A stretch of DNA of 64,000 bases from Microbacterium profundi (GTDB lineage Bacteria; Actinomycetota; Actinomycetes; Actinomycetales; Microbacteriaceae), in the NCBI RefSeq assembly GCF_000763375.1, contig NZ_JPSY01000003.1:1-64000 (forward strand), read 5' to 3'. The notes beneath the pieces were generated by a model, which made no database searches, was not told where the DNA came from, and saw only the letters and a program-made list of their open reading frames with translations. The stretch's first letter is position 1. Every line of letters starts with the position of its first letter. Position numbers and translations under genes: made by a program. This document shows, one piece after another, positions 34,418-43,875 of this stretch.

Positions 34418-35392
34418 GTGCGTAAAACGTCTGCCGCTCTGGCCACACTCAGTCTCGCCCTCGTCGCCCTGACGGGGTGCGCCACTGCGCCCGCATTCAG
34501 CGGCGCCGCATGCGATCGTGATGCAGCGACGAGCGGGATCGACGACATCGCGACGATCACCGGGGATGTGGGCGAAACTCCGGATGTCGAGCTGTTCACT
34601 CCGGTCGGAGCGCAGAAGAGCTCGTTCAGTGACGTCGTCGTCGGCGACGGCCTGGCGCTCACGAGCCCGACGCAGAGTGCTGTGATCGAGTTCGCGCTCT
34701 ACTCCGGCAAGACCGGTGAGTCAGTCGCTGGCACCGCATTCGACGAGGAGCAGGCTCAGCTCGTGAGCATCGACTACTGGGCTCAGCGGGTTCCCGCCTT
34801 CGGCAAGGCGCTGGAATGCGCGACCGAAGGCAGCCGCGTGCTGTCGGTCATCTCTCCCGAGGACTTCGGTGCCCAGAACCTGGCCGGATTCGGACTGGGC
34901 GAGGACGATCCGGTCGTCGCGGTGTTCGACGTCGTCAAGGTATTCCCGTCGAAGGCCCAGGGCGCCCCGCAGTACAACGACGCGTCCGGCATGCCGACCG
35001 TCGTTCGCGCGGCAGACGGACGCCCAGGGATCATCGTTCCCGGCAGCGCCGCACCCACCGATCTCGTCGTGCAGACCCTCATCAAGGGCGACGGTGAGAA
35101 GGTCGCAGACGACGACACCGTGCTCGTGAACTACACCGGCGTGACATGGGCTGACAAGGCAGTGTTCGACTCGTCGTGGGACGGCGGCGCGACGCCATTC
35201 GACCTCACCGCGCTGATCCCCGGCATGACGCAGGGCCTGGCAGGGCAGACCGTCGGGTCGCAGGTGCTCATCGTCGTTCCCCCTGAGCTCGGCTATGGCG
35301 AGGCGGGCAGCGGCGCCGTTCCCGCGAACTCCACGCTCGTCTTCGTCGTCGACATCCTCGGCACCGATCCGCCAGCGGCCCCCGCACAGTGA
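34418..35392 (+). CDS. FKBP-type peptidyl-prolyl isomerase, lipoprotein
   Basis: A 324-residue exported protein. The signal peptide ends in the lipobox LTGC near residues 17-20, so it is membrane anchored. The C-terminal ~110 residues are an FKBP domain (VLVNYTGVTWADKAVFDSSWDGG, LIPGMTQGLAGQTVGSQVLIVVPPELGYG). The first ~190 residues resemble a second, degenerate FKBP half. It folds secreted proteins by prolyl isomerisation. GTG start follows a leaderless promoter; stop overlaps pafB. Confidence 0.9.
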   Translation: MRKTSAALATLSLALVALTGCATAPAFSGAACDRDAATSGIDDIATITGDVGETPDVELFTPVGAQKSSFSDVVVGDGLALTSPTQSAVIEFALYSGKTGESVAGTAFDEEQAQLVSIDYWAQRVPAFGKALECATEGSRVLSVISPEDFGAQNLAGFGLGEDDPVVAVFDVVKVFPSKAQGAPQYNDASGMPTVVRAADGRPGIIVPGSAAPTDLVVQTLIKGDGEKVADDDTVLVNYTGVTWADKAVFDSSWDGGATPFDLTALIPGMTQGLAGQTVGSQVLIVVPPELGYGEAGSGAVPANSTLVFVVDILGTDPPAAPAQ

Positions 35393-36411
35393 TGGCCGCC
35401 CGGATCCCGCCCGAAGAGCGTCAGACGAATCTCGTCGTGGCGTTGATGGCCACGGAGATCGGGCTCACCAAGCAGCAGATCCTCGACAACATCTCGGGGT
35501 ACCGGCAGCGGGCTGATGCCGGCACGCGCGCGGATGCGCTGGAGAAGATGTTCGAGAGGGACAAGGACGAGCTGCGCACGCTCGGTGTCCCGATCGAGAC
35601 GATCGGCGACCCCGGCGATCCCAACGACCTCCGTGAGGCGAGGTATCGCATTCCGAAGGCCGAGTACGACCTGCCGGCGGACATCGAGTTCAGCGCGGCA
35701 GAGCTCGCGGTCCTCACCCTGGCGGGCAGCGTCTGGAGTGCGGAGTCCTCCTCGGCGGATGCGCAGGCAGGAGTGCGGAAGATCCGCGCTCTGGGTATCG
35801 ACGGCGACGAGCCGATCATCGGCTTCGCGCCTCGCATCACGGTGCGCGACGCGAGCTTCGCGCCGCTGCAGAGTGCGATCGAGGACTGCCGCGTCGTGAC
35901 CTTCGACTACCTCAAGCCGGGGGAGGAGGCGCCGCGTCGCAGGCGCGTCGAACCGCTCGCGCTGCTCGACTACGAGGCGCGCTGGCACGTCTACGGCATC
36001 GACCTCGATGCGGACGACGAGCGCACCTTCCTGCTCAGCCGGATCGTGGGCGATGTCACCGCGACGAAGCAGTCATTCGACGCCGGACTGCGGGAGGGCG
36101 CAGGCGAACGCGCGCTGGCGGGCCTCGAGGCCGTCGCAGCCCGCAACTCCGCACTGCTCGAGATCACTCCGGGGACCGAGGCCGCTCTGCGGCTCGGCCG
36201 GCGCGCGACCGCGCAGGTGCAGGGCTTCAGCGTGCCGTTCGTCGATGTGCACATCTTCGCCGATGAGCTCGCCTCGTACGGCCCGGAGGTGCGAGTGGTG
36301 GAGCCCGCCGTATTGAGAGACGCCGTGATCGCTCGCCTGGAAGCGACGATCGCTGCGCACACCGATGCCGTCGGCGTCGATGCGGTTCGTGCGGAACGAG
36401 GGGTGCGCTGA
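35392..36411 (+). CDS. pafB: WYL-domain transcriptional activator PafB
   Basis: A 339-residue HTH-WYL protein: N-terminal winged helix (RQTNLVVALMATEIGLTKQQILD ... FERDKDELRTLG), then a WYL domain (VVTFDYLKP, WHVYGIDLD) and a WCX C-terminal part. PafB pairs with PafC in the PafBC activator that switches on LexA-independent DNA-damage genes in mycobacteria. Overlaps the FKBP stop and pafC start by one nt each. Retained here without pafA. Confidence 0.9.
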   Translation: MAARIPPEERQTNLVVALMATEIGLTKQQILDNISGYRQRADAGTRADALEKMFERDKDELRTLGVPIETIGDPGDPNDLREARYRIPKAEYDLPADIEFSAAELAVLTLAGSVWSAESSSADAQAGVRKIRALGIDGDEPIIGFAPRITVRDASFAPLQSAIEDCRVVTFDYLKPGEEAPRRRRVEPLALLDYEARWHVYGIDLDADDERTFLLSRIVGDVTATKQSFDAGLREGAGERALAGLEAVAARNSALLEITPGTEAALRLGRRATAQVQGFSVPFVDVHIFADELASYGPEVRVVEPAVLRDAVIARLEATIAAHTDAVGVDAVRAERGVR

Positions 36412-37382
36412 TGGCGGACAAACCGAAACCCCTGCTCGCATCCGACCGTGTGCGCGCCTATCTCACGCTGGTGCCGTATCTGCTCGAGCGGGGCCAGGTC
36501 TCGCTCGCCGAGGCCTCCGACGAGTTCGGTGTCACGGTCGACGAGATGCGCAGCATGGTGGAGAAGCTCACAGTGATCGGGTTGCCTGGCGACGCGGGGT
36601 ACTGGCAGCAACCGCATGAGATGTTCGACATCAACTGGGACCTCCTCGACGAAGAGGGCGTCATCGAGATCACGAACGACGTCGGACTCCGCCGAGTGCC
36701 GCGATTCACCGCCCGAGAGGCCGCCGCGCTGCTTGCCGGCCTTCAGGTCGTCGCCGCCGTGCCTGCCGTCTCGGATTCGGGTCTGGTCGCCGGGCTCCTC
36801 GCGAAGCTCTCACGGGCTTCGGCGAACACACCGGCGGAGGTCGTCATCGCTCCGGACACGGTCGACGCTGTGCGTGACGCCGTGTCGAGCGCGCTGAGTC
36901 GCGGAGTCGCGGTGTCGTTCCGCTATCAAGCGCCGGATGCTGCGGCCACGACCCGCACTGTCGACCCTGTGCAGGTGCTCATCACCGGCGGACAGTGGTA
37001 TCTGCAGGGCTGGTGCCATCTTCGCCAGGCGATGCGCACCTTCCACCTGGATCGCGTCAGCGAGCCTGAACTCACCGACATCCCGATCACGCACGCGGAC
37101 GAACTCCTCCCCGAAGCCTTCACCGAGATCGGCGACGACGATGAGGTCACGGTGCGACTTCCAGAGCGCCTGGTGCCTCTGCTCGGAGACTACGTGCGCG
37201 CAGACAATTCAGAAGTCCACGCCGGTGTCGTCACCGTGCGGATACCGATCGCGGATCCACGGAGCATCAAACGTGTCGCTGGTCGTTTCCAAGGGCGTCT
37301 CGAAGTCCAGCATCCCGACTTCGCTCGTGCGGCGACGAGGGACTGGGCAGCGGACGCGCTCGCGCTGTACCGTCACCCATAA
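36411..37382 (+). CDS. pafC: WYL-domain transcriptional activator PafC
   Basis: A 323-residue partner of PafB: winged helix (VRAYLTLVPYLLERGQVSLAEASDEFGVTVDEM), WYL domain (VSFRYQAPDAA, WYLQGWCHLR) and a WCX region. The WYL ligand pocket is thought to bind a DNA fragment that signals damage. Coupled by one-nt overlap to pafB; 51-nt gap to tatA with its own -10. Confidence 0.9.
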   Translation: MADKPKPLLASDRVRAYLTLVPYLLERGQVSLAEASDEFGVTVDEMRSMVEKLTVIGLPGDAGYWQQPHEMFDINWDLLDEEGVIEITNDVGLRRVPRFTAREAAALLAGLQVVAAVPAVSDSGLVAGLLAKLSRASANTPAEVVIAPDTVDAVRDAVSSALSRGVAVSFRYQAPDAAATTRTVDPVQVLITGGQWYLQGWCHLRQAMRTFHLDRVSEPELTDIPITHADELLPEAFTEIGDDDEVTVRLPERLVPLLGDYVRADNSEVHAGVVTVRIPIADPRSIKRVAGRFQGRLEVQHPDFARAATRDWAADALALYRHP

Positions 37383-37397
37383 CGCTTCATCCGCAGG

Positions 37398-37403
37398 TAG
37401 ACT
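37398..37403 (+). promoter_or_regulatory. -10 before tatA
   Basis: TAGACT in the pafC-tatA gap; a GGAGG-like site (CTGGAGGG) follows, so this transcript has a normal short leader. Confidence 0.4.
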
Positions 37404-37433
37404 GCTCGAAGACTTCGATCCCTGGAGGGAATC

Positions 37434-37682
37434 ATGGCTGGATTGACCGGTTGGCATCTGCTCGTACTCGTGCTCGTCATCCTGTTGTTGTTCGGGGCAG
37501 CGAAGCTCCCGGCACTGGCGAAGAGCATGGGACAGTCGGCGCGACTGTTCAAAGGCGAGATGAAGGCGATGAAGGACGACGACGGCAAGACGGATCAGAC
37601 CTCGGTCGACGTTGCGAAGTCGTCGCCGGCGGTGGATCAGAGCACAGCAGCGCCCCGCTCTGACAGCGGCACCACCACCTGA
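37434..37682 (+). CDS. tatA: Sec-independent translocase protein TatA
   Basis: An 82-residue TatA: one N-terminal helix (WHLLVLVLVILLLFGAAKLP) with the FGAAKLP hinge, then an amphipathic helix (ALAKSMGQSARLFKGEMKAM) and a disordered tail. Forms the protein-conducting assembly for folded twin-arginine substrates. Adjacent to tatC, the usual actinobacterial order after pafBC. Confidence 0.95.
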   Translation: MAGLTGWHLLVLVLVILLLFGAAKLPALAKSMGQSARLFKGEMKAMKDDDGKTDQTSVDVAKSSPAVDQSTAAPRSDSGTTT

Positions 37683-37687
37683 CGATT

Positions 37688-38506
37688 GTGACCGCGATCG
37701 ACAAGCAGTCGGCCGCGAGTGACAAGCCACGCAATGAACGCCGAATGTCGCTCGGCGGCCACCTCGTGGAGCTGCGCCGACGGTTGATGATCTCTGCGGC
37801 GGCGCTTCTCGTCGCCATGATCCTGGGGTTCTTCCTCTCCGACCCCGTGATCGCATTCATCACCGAGCCCGTGCGGAAGATCGCGGAGGCCAGGGGAGAC
37901 GACCTCGTCGGTCTCACGTTCTCGTCCGTGACGTCGCCGTTCGATCTTCGGATGCGCATCGCCTTCTCGTTAGGCATCTTCGTCGCCGCCCCCGTGTGGC
38001 TGTGGCAGATCTGGGCGTTCATCATGCCCGGCCTCACCCGCAAGGAGGTCAAGTACACGATCGGATTCGTGGCATCCGCCGTGCCGCTCTTCTTCATCGG
38101 ATGCTATGTCGGCGCGCTCGTGGTGCCGCATGTGATCGAGTTGATGGCGACATTCACCCCGGAAGGCGCGAACAACCTCTTCGAGGCGAAGCAGTTCTAC
38201 GATTTCAGCCTCAAGCTGATGCTCGTGGTCGGGGTCTCGTTCGTGCTCCCGGTCTTCCTGGTCGCGCTGAACGTGGCCGGCGTCATGTCGGGGCGCGCGA
38301 TCCTCAAAGGCTGGCGCGTCGCCATCCTCATCGCGACCGTCTTCGCCGCGCTCGCAACACCCGCCGCTGACGTCGTCAGCATGCTGATGCTCGCCGGCAT
38401 CCTCGTCGTGCTCTTCTTCGCCGCCGCGGGTCTGTCCATGCTGTTCGATCGCCGTAAGAACAAACGGCAGAAGGCTGAAGGACTGCTCCCGGACGTCGGG
38501 GTATGA
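37688..38506 (+). CDS. tatC: Sec-independent translocase protein TatC
   Basis: A 272-residue, six-helix membrane protein that recognises twin-arginine signal peptides. The first motif MSLGGHLVELRRRLMIS at ~21-37 and FAAPVWLWQIWAFIMPGL (PxxxxQxWxFxxPGL type) are characteristic. GTG start at 37688, five nt after the tatA stop. Overlaps helY by four nt. The multicopper oxidase at 55.4-56.9 kb has an RR signal likely exported by this system. Confidence 0.95.
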   Translation: MTAIDKQSAASDKPRNERRMSLGGHLVELRRRLMISAAALLVAMILGFFLSDPVIAFITEPVRKIAEARGDDLVGLTFSSVTSPFDLRMRIAFSLGIFVAAPVWLWQIWAFIMPGLTRKEVKYTIGFVASAVPLFFIGCYVGALVVPHVIELMATFTPEGANNLFEAKQFYDFSLKLMLVVGVSFVLPVFLVALNVAGVMSGRAILKGWRVAILIATVFAALATPAADVVSMLMLAGILVVLFFAAAGLSMLFDRRKNKRQKAEGLLPDVGV

Positions 38507-40977
38507 CCTCGCCCGCCGAGCGGTACGCGGCCGCCCGCGATGCGGCATCCCACCCGGAGACTGCGGCCTTCGCGCTCAGGCAGAGCTTCGATCTCGATCC
38601 CTTCCAGATCGAGGGCTGTCATGCGCTCGAGCGGGGCCACAGCGTGCTCGTCGCGGCGCCGACGGGCGCGGGAAAGACCATCGTCGGAGAGTTCGCGATC
38701 CATCTCGCGATGCAGACGCCGAAGGACAAGGCCTTCTACACGACGCCGATGAAGGCGCTGTCGAATCAGAAGTTCCGCGAACTGGTCGAGGTGTACGGCG
38801 CCGACCAGGTGGGTCTGCTCACCGGCGACACGAACATCAACGGCAACGCCAGGATCGTCGTGATGACGACCGAGGTGCTGCGGAACATGATCTACGCGGA
38901 CTCGGCCGCGCTGGCCGACCTGCGCTACGTGATCATGGACGAGGTGCACTACCTGGCCGATCGCTTCCGCGGTGCGGTCTGGGAAGAGGTAATCATCCAT
39001 CTGCCCTCACAGGTGCGGCTGGTGTCGCTCAGTGCGACGGTCTCCAATGCCGAAGAGTTCGGCGACTGGCTCGACACGGTGCGCGGCGACACCGAGGTGA
39101 TCGTCTCGGAGATCCGCCCGGTGCCCCTCGAGCAGCACGTGCTGGTGCGCGATGACCTGCTGCCGCTGTTCGACGATCGCGCCGGGGTCGCCACGGCGAC
39201 CGTTAACCAGGAGCTCATGCGCATCCGCTCGTTCACCGGATCCCGCTACGACAGCAACAAACGGGCGCAGTCTTACAGCAGCGGCACGCACGCGGGCCGT
39301 CAGAGTCCCCGCCCGCAGCGAGGCGGACGTCGCCCGGTACGCGCGTCGAACGCGCAGCGGATCGAGCGGATGGATCGGCCGGAGGTGATCCGGCTGCTCG
39401 AGCGCACGAATCTGCTCCCCGCGATCTTCTTCATCTTCAGCCGCGTCGGCTGCGATGCCGCGGTCCAGCAGGTTCGCCGATCCGGGCTTCGTCTGACGAC
39501 CGTCGAAGAGCGCGCCGAGATACGCGAACTCGTCGAGGAGCGCACGCGATCCCTGCAGGACGAGGATCTCGGTGTGCTCGGCTACTTCGAATGGGTCGAG
39601 AACCTCGAGCGGGGAATCGCCTCGCACCACGCCGGCCTGCTGCCCGCCTTCAAGGAGGTCGTGGAGGAGCTCTACCGCCGCAAGCTCGTCAAGGTCGTCT
39701 TCGCCACAGAGACGCTCGCGCTGGGCATCAACATGCCGGCCAGGACAGTCGTGCTCGAGAAGATGGAGAAGTTCAACGGCGAGGCGCGGGTCGCGATCAC
39801 ATCGGGGGAGTACACGCAGCTCACCGGTCGTGCGGGTCGTCGCGGGATCGACGTCGAAGGCCACGCTGTGGTGCAGTGGACCGAGGGGATGGATCCCCAG
39901 GCCGTCGCCGCTCTCGCGTCTCGGCGCACCTATCCGCTCAACTCCAGCTTCCGGCCCACCTACAACATGGCGGTCAACCTGATCGACATGTTCGGGCGTC
40001 CCCGTGCCCGCCAGATCCTCGAGTCGTCGTTCGCCCAGTTCCAGGCGGACCGCGCGGTCGTGGGTCTCGCCCGCCAGGTGCGTGAGGCGGAGGAATCGCT
40101 CGCCGGCTACGTCACCGCGATGCAGTGCGAACACGGCGACTTCCTCGAGTACGCCGGAATCCGTCGTGAGCTCAGCGACCTGGAGAAGAAGAACCGCCAG
40201 GACTCGCACGCACCGCGAGCAGCGCGCGACAAGCGCATGAAGCGCATCCAGTCCCTGCGCACGAAGATGCAGCGACACGGCTGCCACGGATGCCCCGACC
40301 GCGAAGCCCATGCCCGCTGGTCGGAGCGCTACTGGAAGCTCAAGCGTCAGACAGACCGCACCCGCGCGCAGATCGAGACCCGCACCGGCACGGTCGCACG
40401 TGTCTTCGACCGCGTCGTCGAGGTTCTCGCGAGCCTGGATTACGTCACTGGCACTGGCGACGAGACCGTCCTCACCGAGGCCGGTCGCACGATGCGCCGC
40501 ATCTACGGCGAACGCGACCTGTTGGTCGCCGAATCGCTGCGCCAGGGGCTCTGGAAGGGCCTGGACGCGCCCTCGCTCGCCGCCATGGCGTGCTGCCTGG
40601 TGTACGAGCCACGAAGGGACGAGGCGAACTCGGGGGAGCGCGGGCTGCCGCGAGGGGCATTCCGAGGCGCCTTCGAGAAGACGTCGGCGCTGTGGTCGGA
40701 GCTCGACGACCTCGAGCAGGATCATCATCTGCCGGGCTCGGAGCCCCTCGCAGCCGGACTCTCCGGCGCCATGCACGCGTGGGCGCGCGGCGCTCTGCTC
40801 GATCGCGTGCTGGTGGACGCCGACATGGCCGCCGGCGATTTCGTGCGCTGGGCGAAGCAGACGATCGATCTGCTCGATCAGCTTTCGATCGTCGCCGAGG
40901 ACGCCGACGTCGCCCGTACAGCCCGTCAGGCACTGGACGGCGTGCGGCGCGGCATCGTCTCCTACTCGTCGATGTGA
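38503..40977 (+). CDS. helY: DEAD/DEAH-box RNA helicase HelY (Ski2-like)
   Basis: An 824-residue Ski2/Mtr4-like helicase. Walker A APTGAGKT (~residues 51-58), DEVHYLADRFRG, SATVSNAEEFGDWL, and motif VI QLTGRAGRRGID are clear. The C-terminal DSHCT domain is present (RARGALLDRVLVD...). Between the RecA domains is a Cys-containing insert (HGCHGCPDREAH). It probably unwinds RNA in turnover. Sits between tatC and lnt with overlapping starts. Confidence 0.93.
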   Translation: MTSPAERYAAARDAASHPETAAFALRQSFDLDPFQIEGCHALERGHSVLVAAPTGAGKTIVGEFAIHLAMQTPKDKAFYTTPMKALSNQKFRELVEVYGADQVGLLTGDTNINGNARIVVMTTEVLRNMIYADSAALADLRYVIMDEVHYLADRFRGAVWEEVIIHLPSQVRLVSLSATVSNAEEFGDWLDTVRGDTEVIVSEIRPVPLEQHVLVRDDLLPLFDDRAGVATATVNQELMRIRSFTGSRYDSNKRAQSYSSGTHAGRQSPRPQRGGRRPVRASNAQRIERMDRPEVIRLLERTNLLPAIFFIFSRVGCDAAVQQVRRSGLRLTTVEERAEIRELVEERTRSLQDEDLGVLGYFEWVENLERGIASHHAGLLPAFKEVVEELYRRKLVKVVFATETLALGINMPARTVVLEKMEKFNGEARVAITSGEYTQLTGRAGRRGIDVEGHAVVQWTEGMDPQAVAALASRRTYPLNSSFRPTYNMAVNLIDMFGRPRARQILESSFAQFQADRAVVGLARQVREAEESLAGYVTAMQCEHGDFLEYAGIRRELSDLEKKNRQDSHAPRAARDKRMKRIQSLRTKMQRHGCHGCPDREAHARWSERYWKLKRQTDRTRAQIETRTGTVARVFDRVVEVLASLDYVTGTGDETVLTEAGRTMRRIYGERDLLVAESLRQGLWKGLDAPSLAAMACCLVYEPRRDEANSGERGLPRGAFRGAFEKTSALWSELDDLEQDHHLPGSEPLAAGLSGAMHAWARGALLDRVLVDADMAAGDFVRWAKQTIDLLDQLSIVAEDADVARTARQALDGVRRGIVSYSSM

Positions 40978-42542
40978 GTACGCGCCGGATGCCAACGCCC
41001 TCAGCCGAACGAACACGTCGGCCCCGCCCCGTCCTGCAGCGCCCTCTGCTGCCGCTGTGGCTCGCGGTGCTGGCCGCCGCGGCGTCAGGGTTCCTCATGA
41101 ATCTGGCGTACCCGGGGGCGAGCGTCTGGCCGTTCGCCTTCGTCGGGGTCGCCCTGCTGCTGCTCGCGCTCATCGGCCGCCGGGCAGGGGGAGCACTGCT
41201 GGTCGGGCTGATCTACGGCGCCGTGTTCTTCTTCCTCCTCGTGTCGTGGACGTCGCGATACCTGGGCGTCATCCCGTGGGCGGCACTCGCGTCGCTGGAG
41301 GCAGTCATCACCGCCGTCGCAGTGATCCCGATCGCGCTGGCCTACAGGTGGCTTCCCCGCGCCTTTCCCGGGCCAGTGGGGCGCCTCGTGGGCCTTCCCG
41401 CGGCCATCGGAGCACTGTGGGTGGGTCGCGAGCTCCTGTTGGGCTCCTGGCCGTATACCGGCTTTCCATGGGCGCGGCTCGGGATGACACAGTCGGAGAG
41501 CCCACTGGCGACCCTGTCCTCATGGGTCGGCGTCAGCGGTCTGAGCTTCCTGATCGTGTTCGCAGTGGCGATGCTGGTGGAATCCGTGCGCATGCGTCTG
41601 TGGCGTTGCCCCGTCGCACTCCTCGTGCCGGCCGCTCTCGTGCTGGTGATGATCATCACCCCTGCGTTCCCGACGACCGCAGTCGGCACGATGCGAATCG
41701 GAGCGGTGCAGGGCAACGGGCCCACCGGGTACTTCGATGAACGCGAGCCGTACTCGGTGATCCAGGCGCAGACAGCGGCCACCGAACCGCTGTTCGGCGA
41801 GGAGATGGACCTGCTGGTGTGGCCGGAGGGCGGACTGGACTACGACCCGTTCCAGGATCCTGGGTTGGCACGTCGGATGACGCTGATCGCCAACCGCGTC
41901 GAGGCGCCGCTGCTGGCGAACGCGGCGACCGGCCGGGGGGACGAGAACTTCAACACGTCGATGCTCTGGACCCAGGACGGCACCGCCGAGCAGACGCATG
42001 ACAAGCGCTTCCCCGTGCCGTTCGGCGAGTACGTGCCCGACCGGGACTTCTACTACGCGATCGTGCCCGATCTCATCGGCCTGATCGGTCGCGAATACAC
42101 GCATGGCACCAACCCGCCGCTCGTCGATGTCGACGGCACACCGGTGGGGCTGGCGATCTGCTTCGATGTGATCTACGACGAAGTCATCCGCGAAGGCATC
42201 CAAGGCGGGGCCCAGGTGCTGGTGTTCCAGACGAACAATGCGGACTTCCGCGGCACTGACGAGAACCTCCAGCAACTCGCCTTCGCACGTATGCGCGCCA
42301 TCGAGACCGGTCGCAGTGTCGTGAACATCTCCACGGTCGGACGCAGCCAGATGATCAGCCCAAGCGGGACGACCACGGCGTCCCTGGACGCAGATGAGGC
42401 CGGCGCGCTGCTCGAGGATGTCGAGCTTCGCACCGGCCTCACAGCTGGTGTCGTCCTCGGCCCCTGGGTGCAGCAGTTGCTGCTGTGGGGCGGACTGGGT
42501 GCGCTCCTGTTCGGGTGGTGGCGCGCGCGTCGTCGGCTCTAG
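40974..42542 (+). CDS. lnt: Apolipoprotein N-acyltransferase
   Basis: A 522-residue membrane enzyme adding the third acyl chain to lipoproteins. The N-terminal half has ~6 helices; the nitrilase domain has the triad Glu in LVWPEGGLDYDP, Lys in HDKRFPVPFGEYVP and Cys in GLAICFDVIYDE. GTG start at 40974 overlaps the helY stop (GTGA); ATG 40989 is the alternative. It converges on rbpA with a four-nt overlap. Confidence 0.93.
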   Translation: MSTRRMPTPSAERTRRPRPVLQRPLLPLWLAVLAAAASGFLMNLAYPGASVWPFAFVGVALLLLALIGRRAGGALLVGLIYGAVFFFLLVSWTSRYLGVIPWAALASLEAVITAVAVIPIALAYRWLPRAFPGPVGRLVGLPAAIGALWVGRELLLGSWPYTGFPWARLGMTQSESPLATLSSWVGVSGLSFLIVFAVAMLVESVRMRLWRCPVALLVPAALVLVMIITPAFPTTAVGTMRIGAVQGNGPTGYFDEREPYSVIQAQTAATEPLFGEEMDLLVWPEGGLDYDPFQDPGLARRMTLIANRVEAPLLANAATGRGDENFNTSMLWTQDGTAEQTHDKRFPVPFGEYVPDRDFYYAIVPDLIGLIGREYTHGTNPPLVDVDGTPVGLAICFDVIYDEVIREGIQGGAQVLVFQTNNADFRGTDENLQQLAFARMRAIETGRSVVNISTVGRSQMISPSGTTTASLDADEAGALLEDVELRTGLTAGVVLGPWVQQLLLWGGLGALLFGWWRARRRL

Positions 42543-42922
42543 GCGCCGATCTTCTCGCGGGTCGGGTCCTCACCTGCGCCACGGCGGGCACGGATGAATG
42601 CGAGGCGCTCCTCGAGGAGCTCTTCGAGCTCGGCGCGCGAGCGGCGCTCGAGCAGCATGTCCCAGTGGGTGCGCGCGACCTTCTCGTCGGTGGCGTCAGG
42701 GGTGATGGTCTTGCCATCGACGCGAAGCACGGCCTCGGCGCCGCAGGAGCGGCATTCCCAGGTCTGGGGCGGCTCGGCGTCGGCCGAGAACATCAGCGTG
42801 GTCACGTGATCACACGTGTCGCACTTGTACGTGGTTTCGCGGCGTTCCATGAAAACGACGCCCTCTTCGCTCTGTAGGCTCTGGGCGCCGAGTCGGATGC
42901 CGCGCAGGCTGCGATCTGCCAT
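42539..42922 (-). CDS. rbpA: RNA polymerase-binding protein RbpA
   Basis: An actinobacterial transcription factor of 127 residues that binds the beta' subunit and sigma-2 region and stabilises open complexes. The zinc/core domain has KCDTCDH and WECRSCGAE; the basic-linker/sigma-interaction helix is THWDMLLERRSRAELEELLEERLAFIRARRG. GAGAGGA precedes the ATG. A TATACC-like -10 lies about 30 nt upstream on the minus strand. Confidence 0.96.
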   Translation of the reverse strand: MADRSLRGIRLGAQSLQSEEGVVFMERRETTYKCDTCDHVTTLMFSADAEPPQTWECRSCGAEAVLRVDGKTITPDATDEKVARTHWDMLLERRSRAELEELLEERLAFIRARRGAGEDPTREKIGA

Positions 42923-43080
42923 TTTGTGGTCCTCTCGTCGTTGTCAGGTATAGCGCTCCAGCCTGTGCGCCTGCTCAACGCAGGCGTGTTCTCCGTCGGA
43001 TTCACAGCCGAGTCCCAGCCCGTCGTGCAGATGCATCCGGGAGGTCGCGCAGGCGCTTCAGGACCGGTCGTGCGCATTCA
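42923..43080 (-). promoter_or_regulatory. rbpA upstream region
   Basis: This 158-nt gap holds the rbpA promoter: -10-like TATACC (minus strand, around 42948-42953) and a possible -35 TTGAGC about 20 nt further up, longer spacing than usual. Nothing else is evident. Confidence 0.35.
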
Positions 43081-43875
43081 TCAGGAAAGGGCGCGCAGCG
43101 CCACCTCGGCGCGGTCCGTGACGACCGCGTCCACGCCCTGACCGATCAGTCGGCGCATGTCCTCGGAGTCGTTCACCGTCCACACGTGCACTTCGACTCC
43201 GTGGCGGTGCGCCGCTCGAAGGAGCGAGCGCGTGACCACGCGGATCGGGCCGTATCGCTCGGGGACCTGGAGTGCATCCATGTCGCGCAGCGCGCGCGCA
43301 CAGGGAAGGCGCAGCGCACTGAGCAGCCTCACCTTCATCATGCTCGCTCTGCCCGCCGACGTCGCAGGGCGCATCTCCGCGCCTGCGGCCAGGACGGCAT
43401 CGACGGCACGCCGGCGGCGGGCGTCTGAAAAGCTCGTCAGAAGAACCCGATGGGCGTGAGGTGCGATCAGCGCACCCAGGGGAGTGGTCGCGGCATCCGT
43501 CTTCACGTCGATGTTGAAGCGCGTCTCCGGGAACATCTCGAGCATCTCCCCGACTGTGAGCAGGCCGCCGTGCGGTGCGAGCAACTCTGCGAGTTCGCCA
43601 GTTCGCACCTGTGCGACGGAGCGGTCATCCGACAGCAATCGGGTCAACGTCTCGTCGTGGAACAGCACGACGTCACCGTCGGCCGTGACCCGGCAGTCGG
43701 TCTCGATGTACTCCGCACCGGCGGCGTGCGCGGCGGCGAATGCGGCGGCGGTGTTCTCCCACACGGCGTTCGACGGCGAGGCGCCGACCGGCGCGTTCTC
43801 GCCCGTTGCAGGCAGGAGACCACGGTGGGCGAGGACTCGGGGATGCCGTGCCTTGAGGAAGTACGGGTGCGTCAC
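43081..43875 (-). CDS. Glycerophosphodiester phosphodiesterase
   Basis: A 264-residue GDPD TIM-barrel: VLAHRGLLPATGENT-like start (catalytic His), EYIETDCRVTADGDVVLFHDETLTRLL with metal and second His, and VHVWTVNDSEDMRRLIGQGVDAVVTDR at the end. It hydrolyses glycerophosphodiesters to glycerol-3-phosphate. Overlaps the SPFH gene stop by four nt, so is co-translated with it. Confidence 0.92.
   Translation of the reverse strand: MTHPYFLKARHPRVLAHRGLLPATGENAPVGASPSNAVWENTAAAFAAAHAAGAEYIETDCRVTADGDVVLFHDETLTRLLSDDRSVAQVRTGELAELLAPHGGLLTVGEMLEMFPETRFNIDVKTDAATTPLGALIAPHAHRVLLTSFSDARRRRAVDAVLAAGAEMRPATSAGRASMMKVRLLSALRLPCARALRDMDALQVPERYGPIRVVTRSLLRAAHRHGVEVHVWTVNDSEDMRRLIGQGVDAVVTDRAEVALRALS

Noticed and set aside
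39007-41016. 669-codon open frame antisense to helY
   Set aside because: No motif, no start signal, and complete overlap with a well-supported helicase; compositional shadow.
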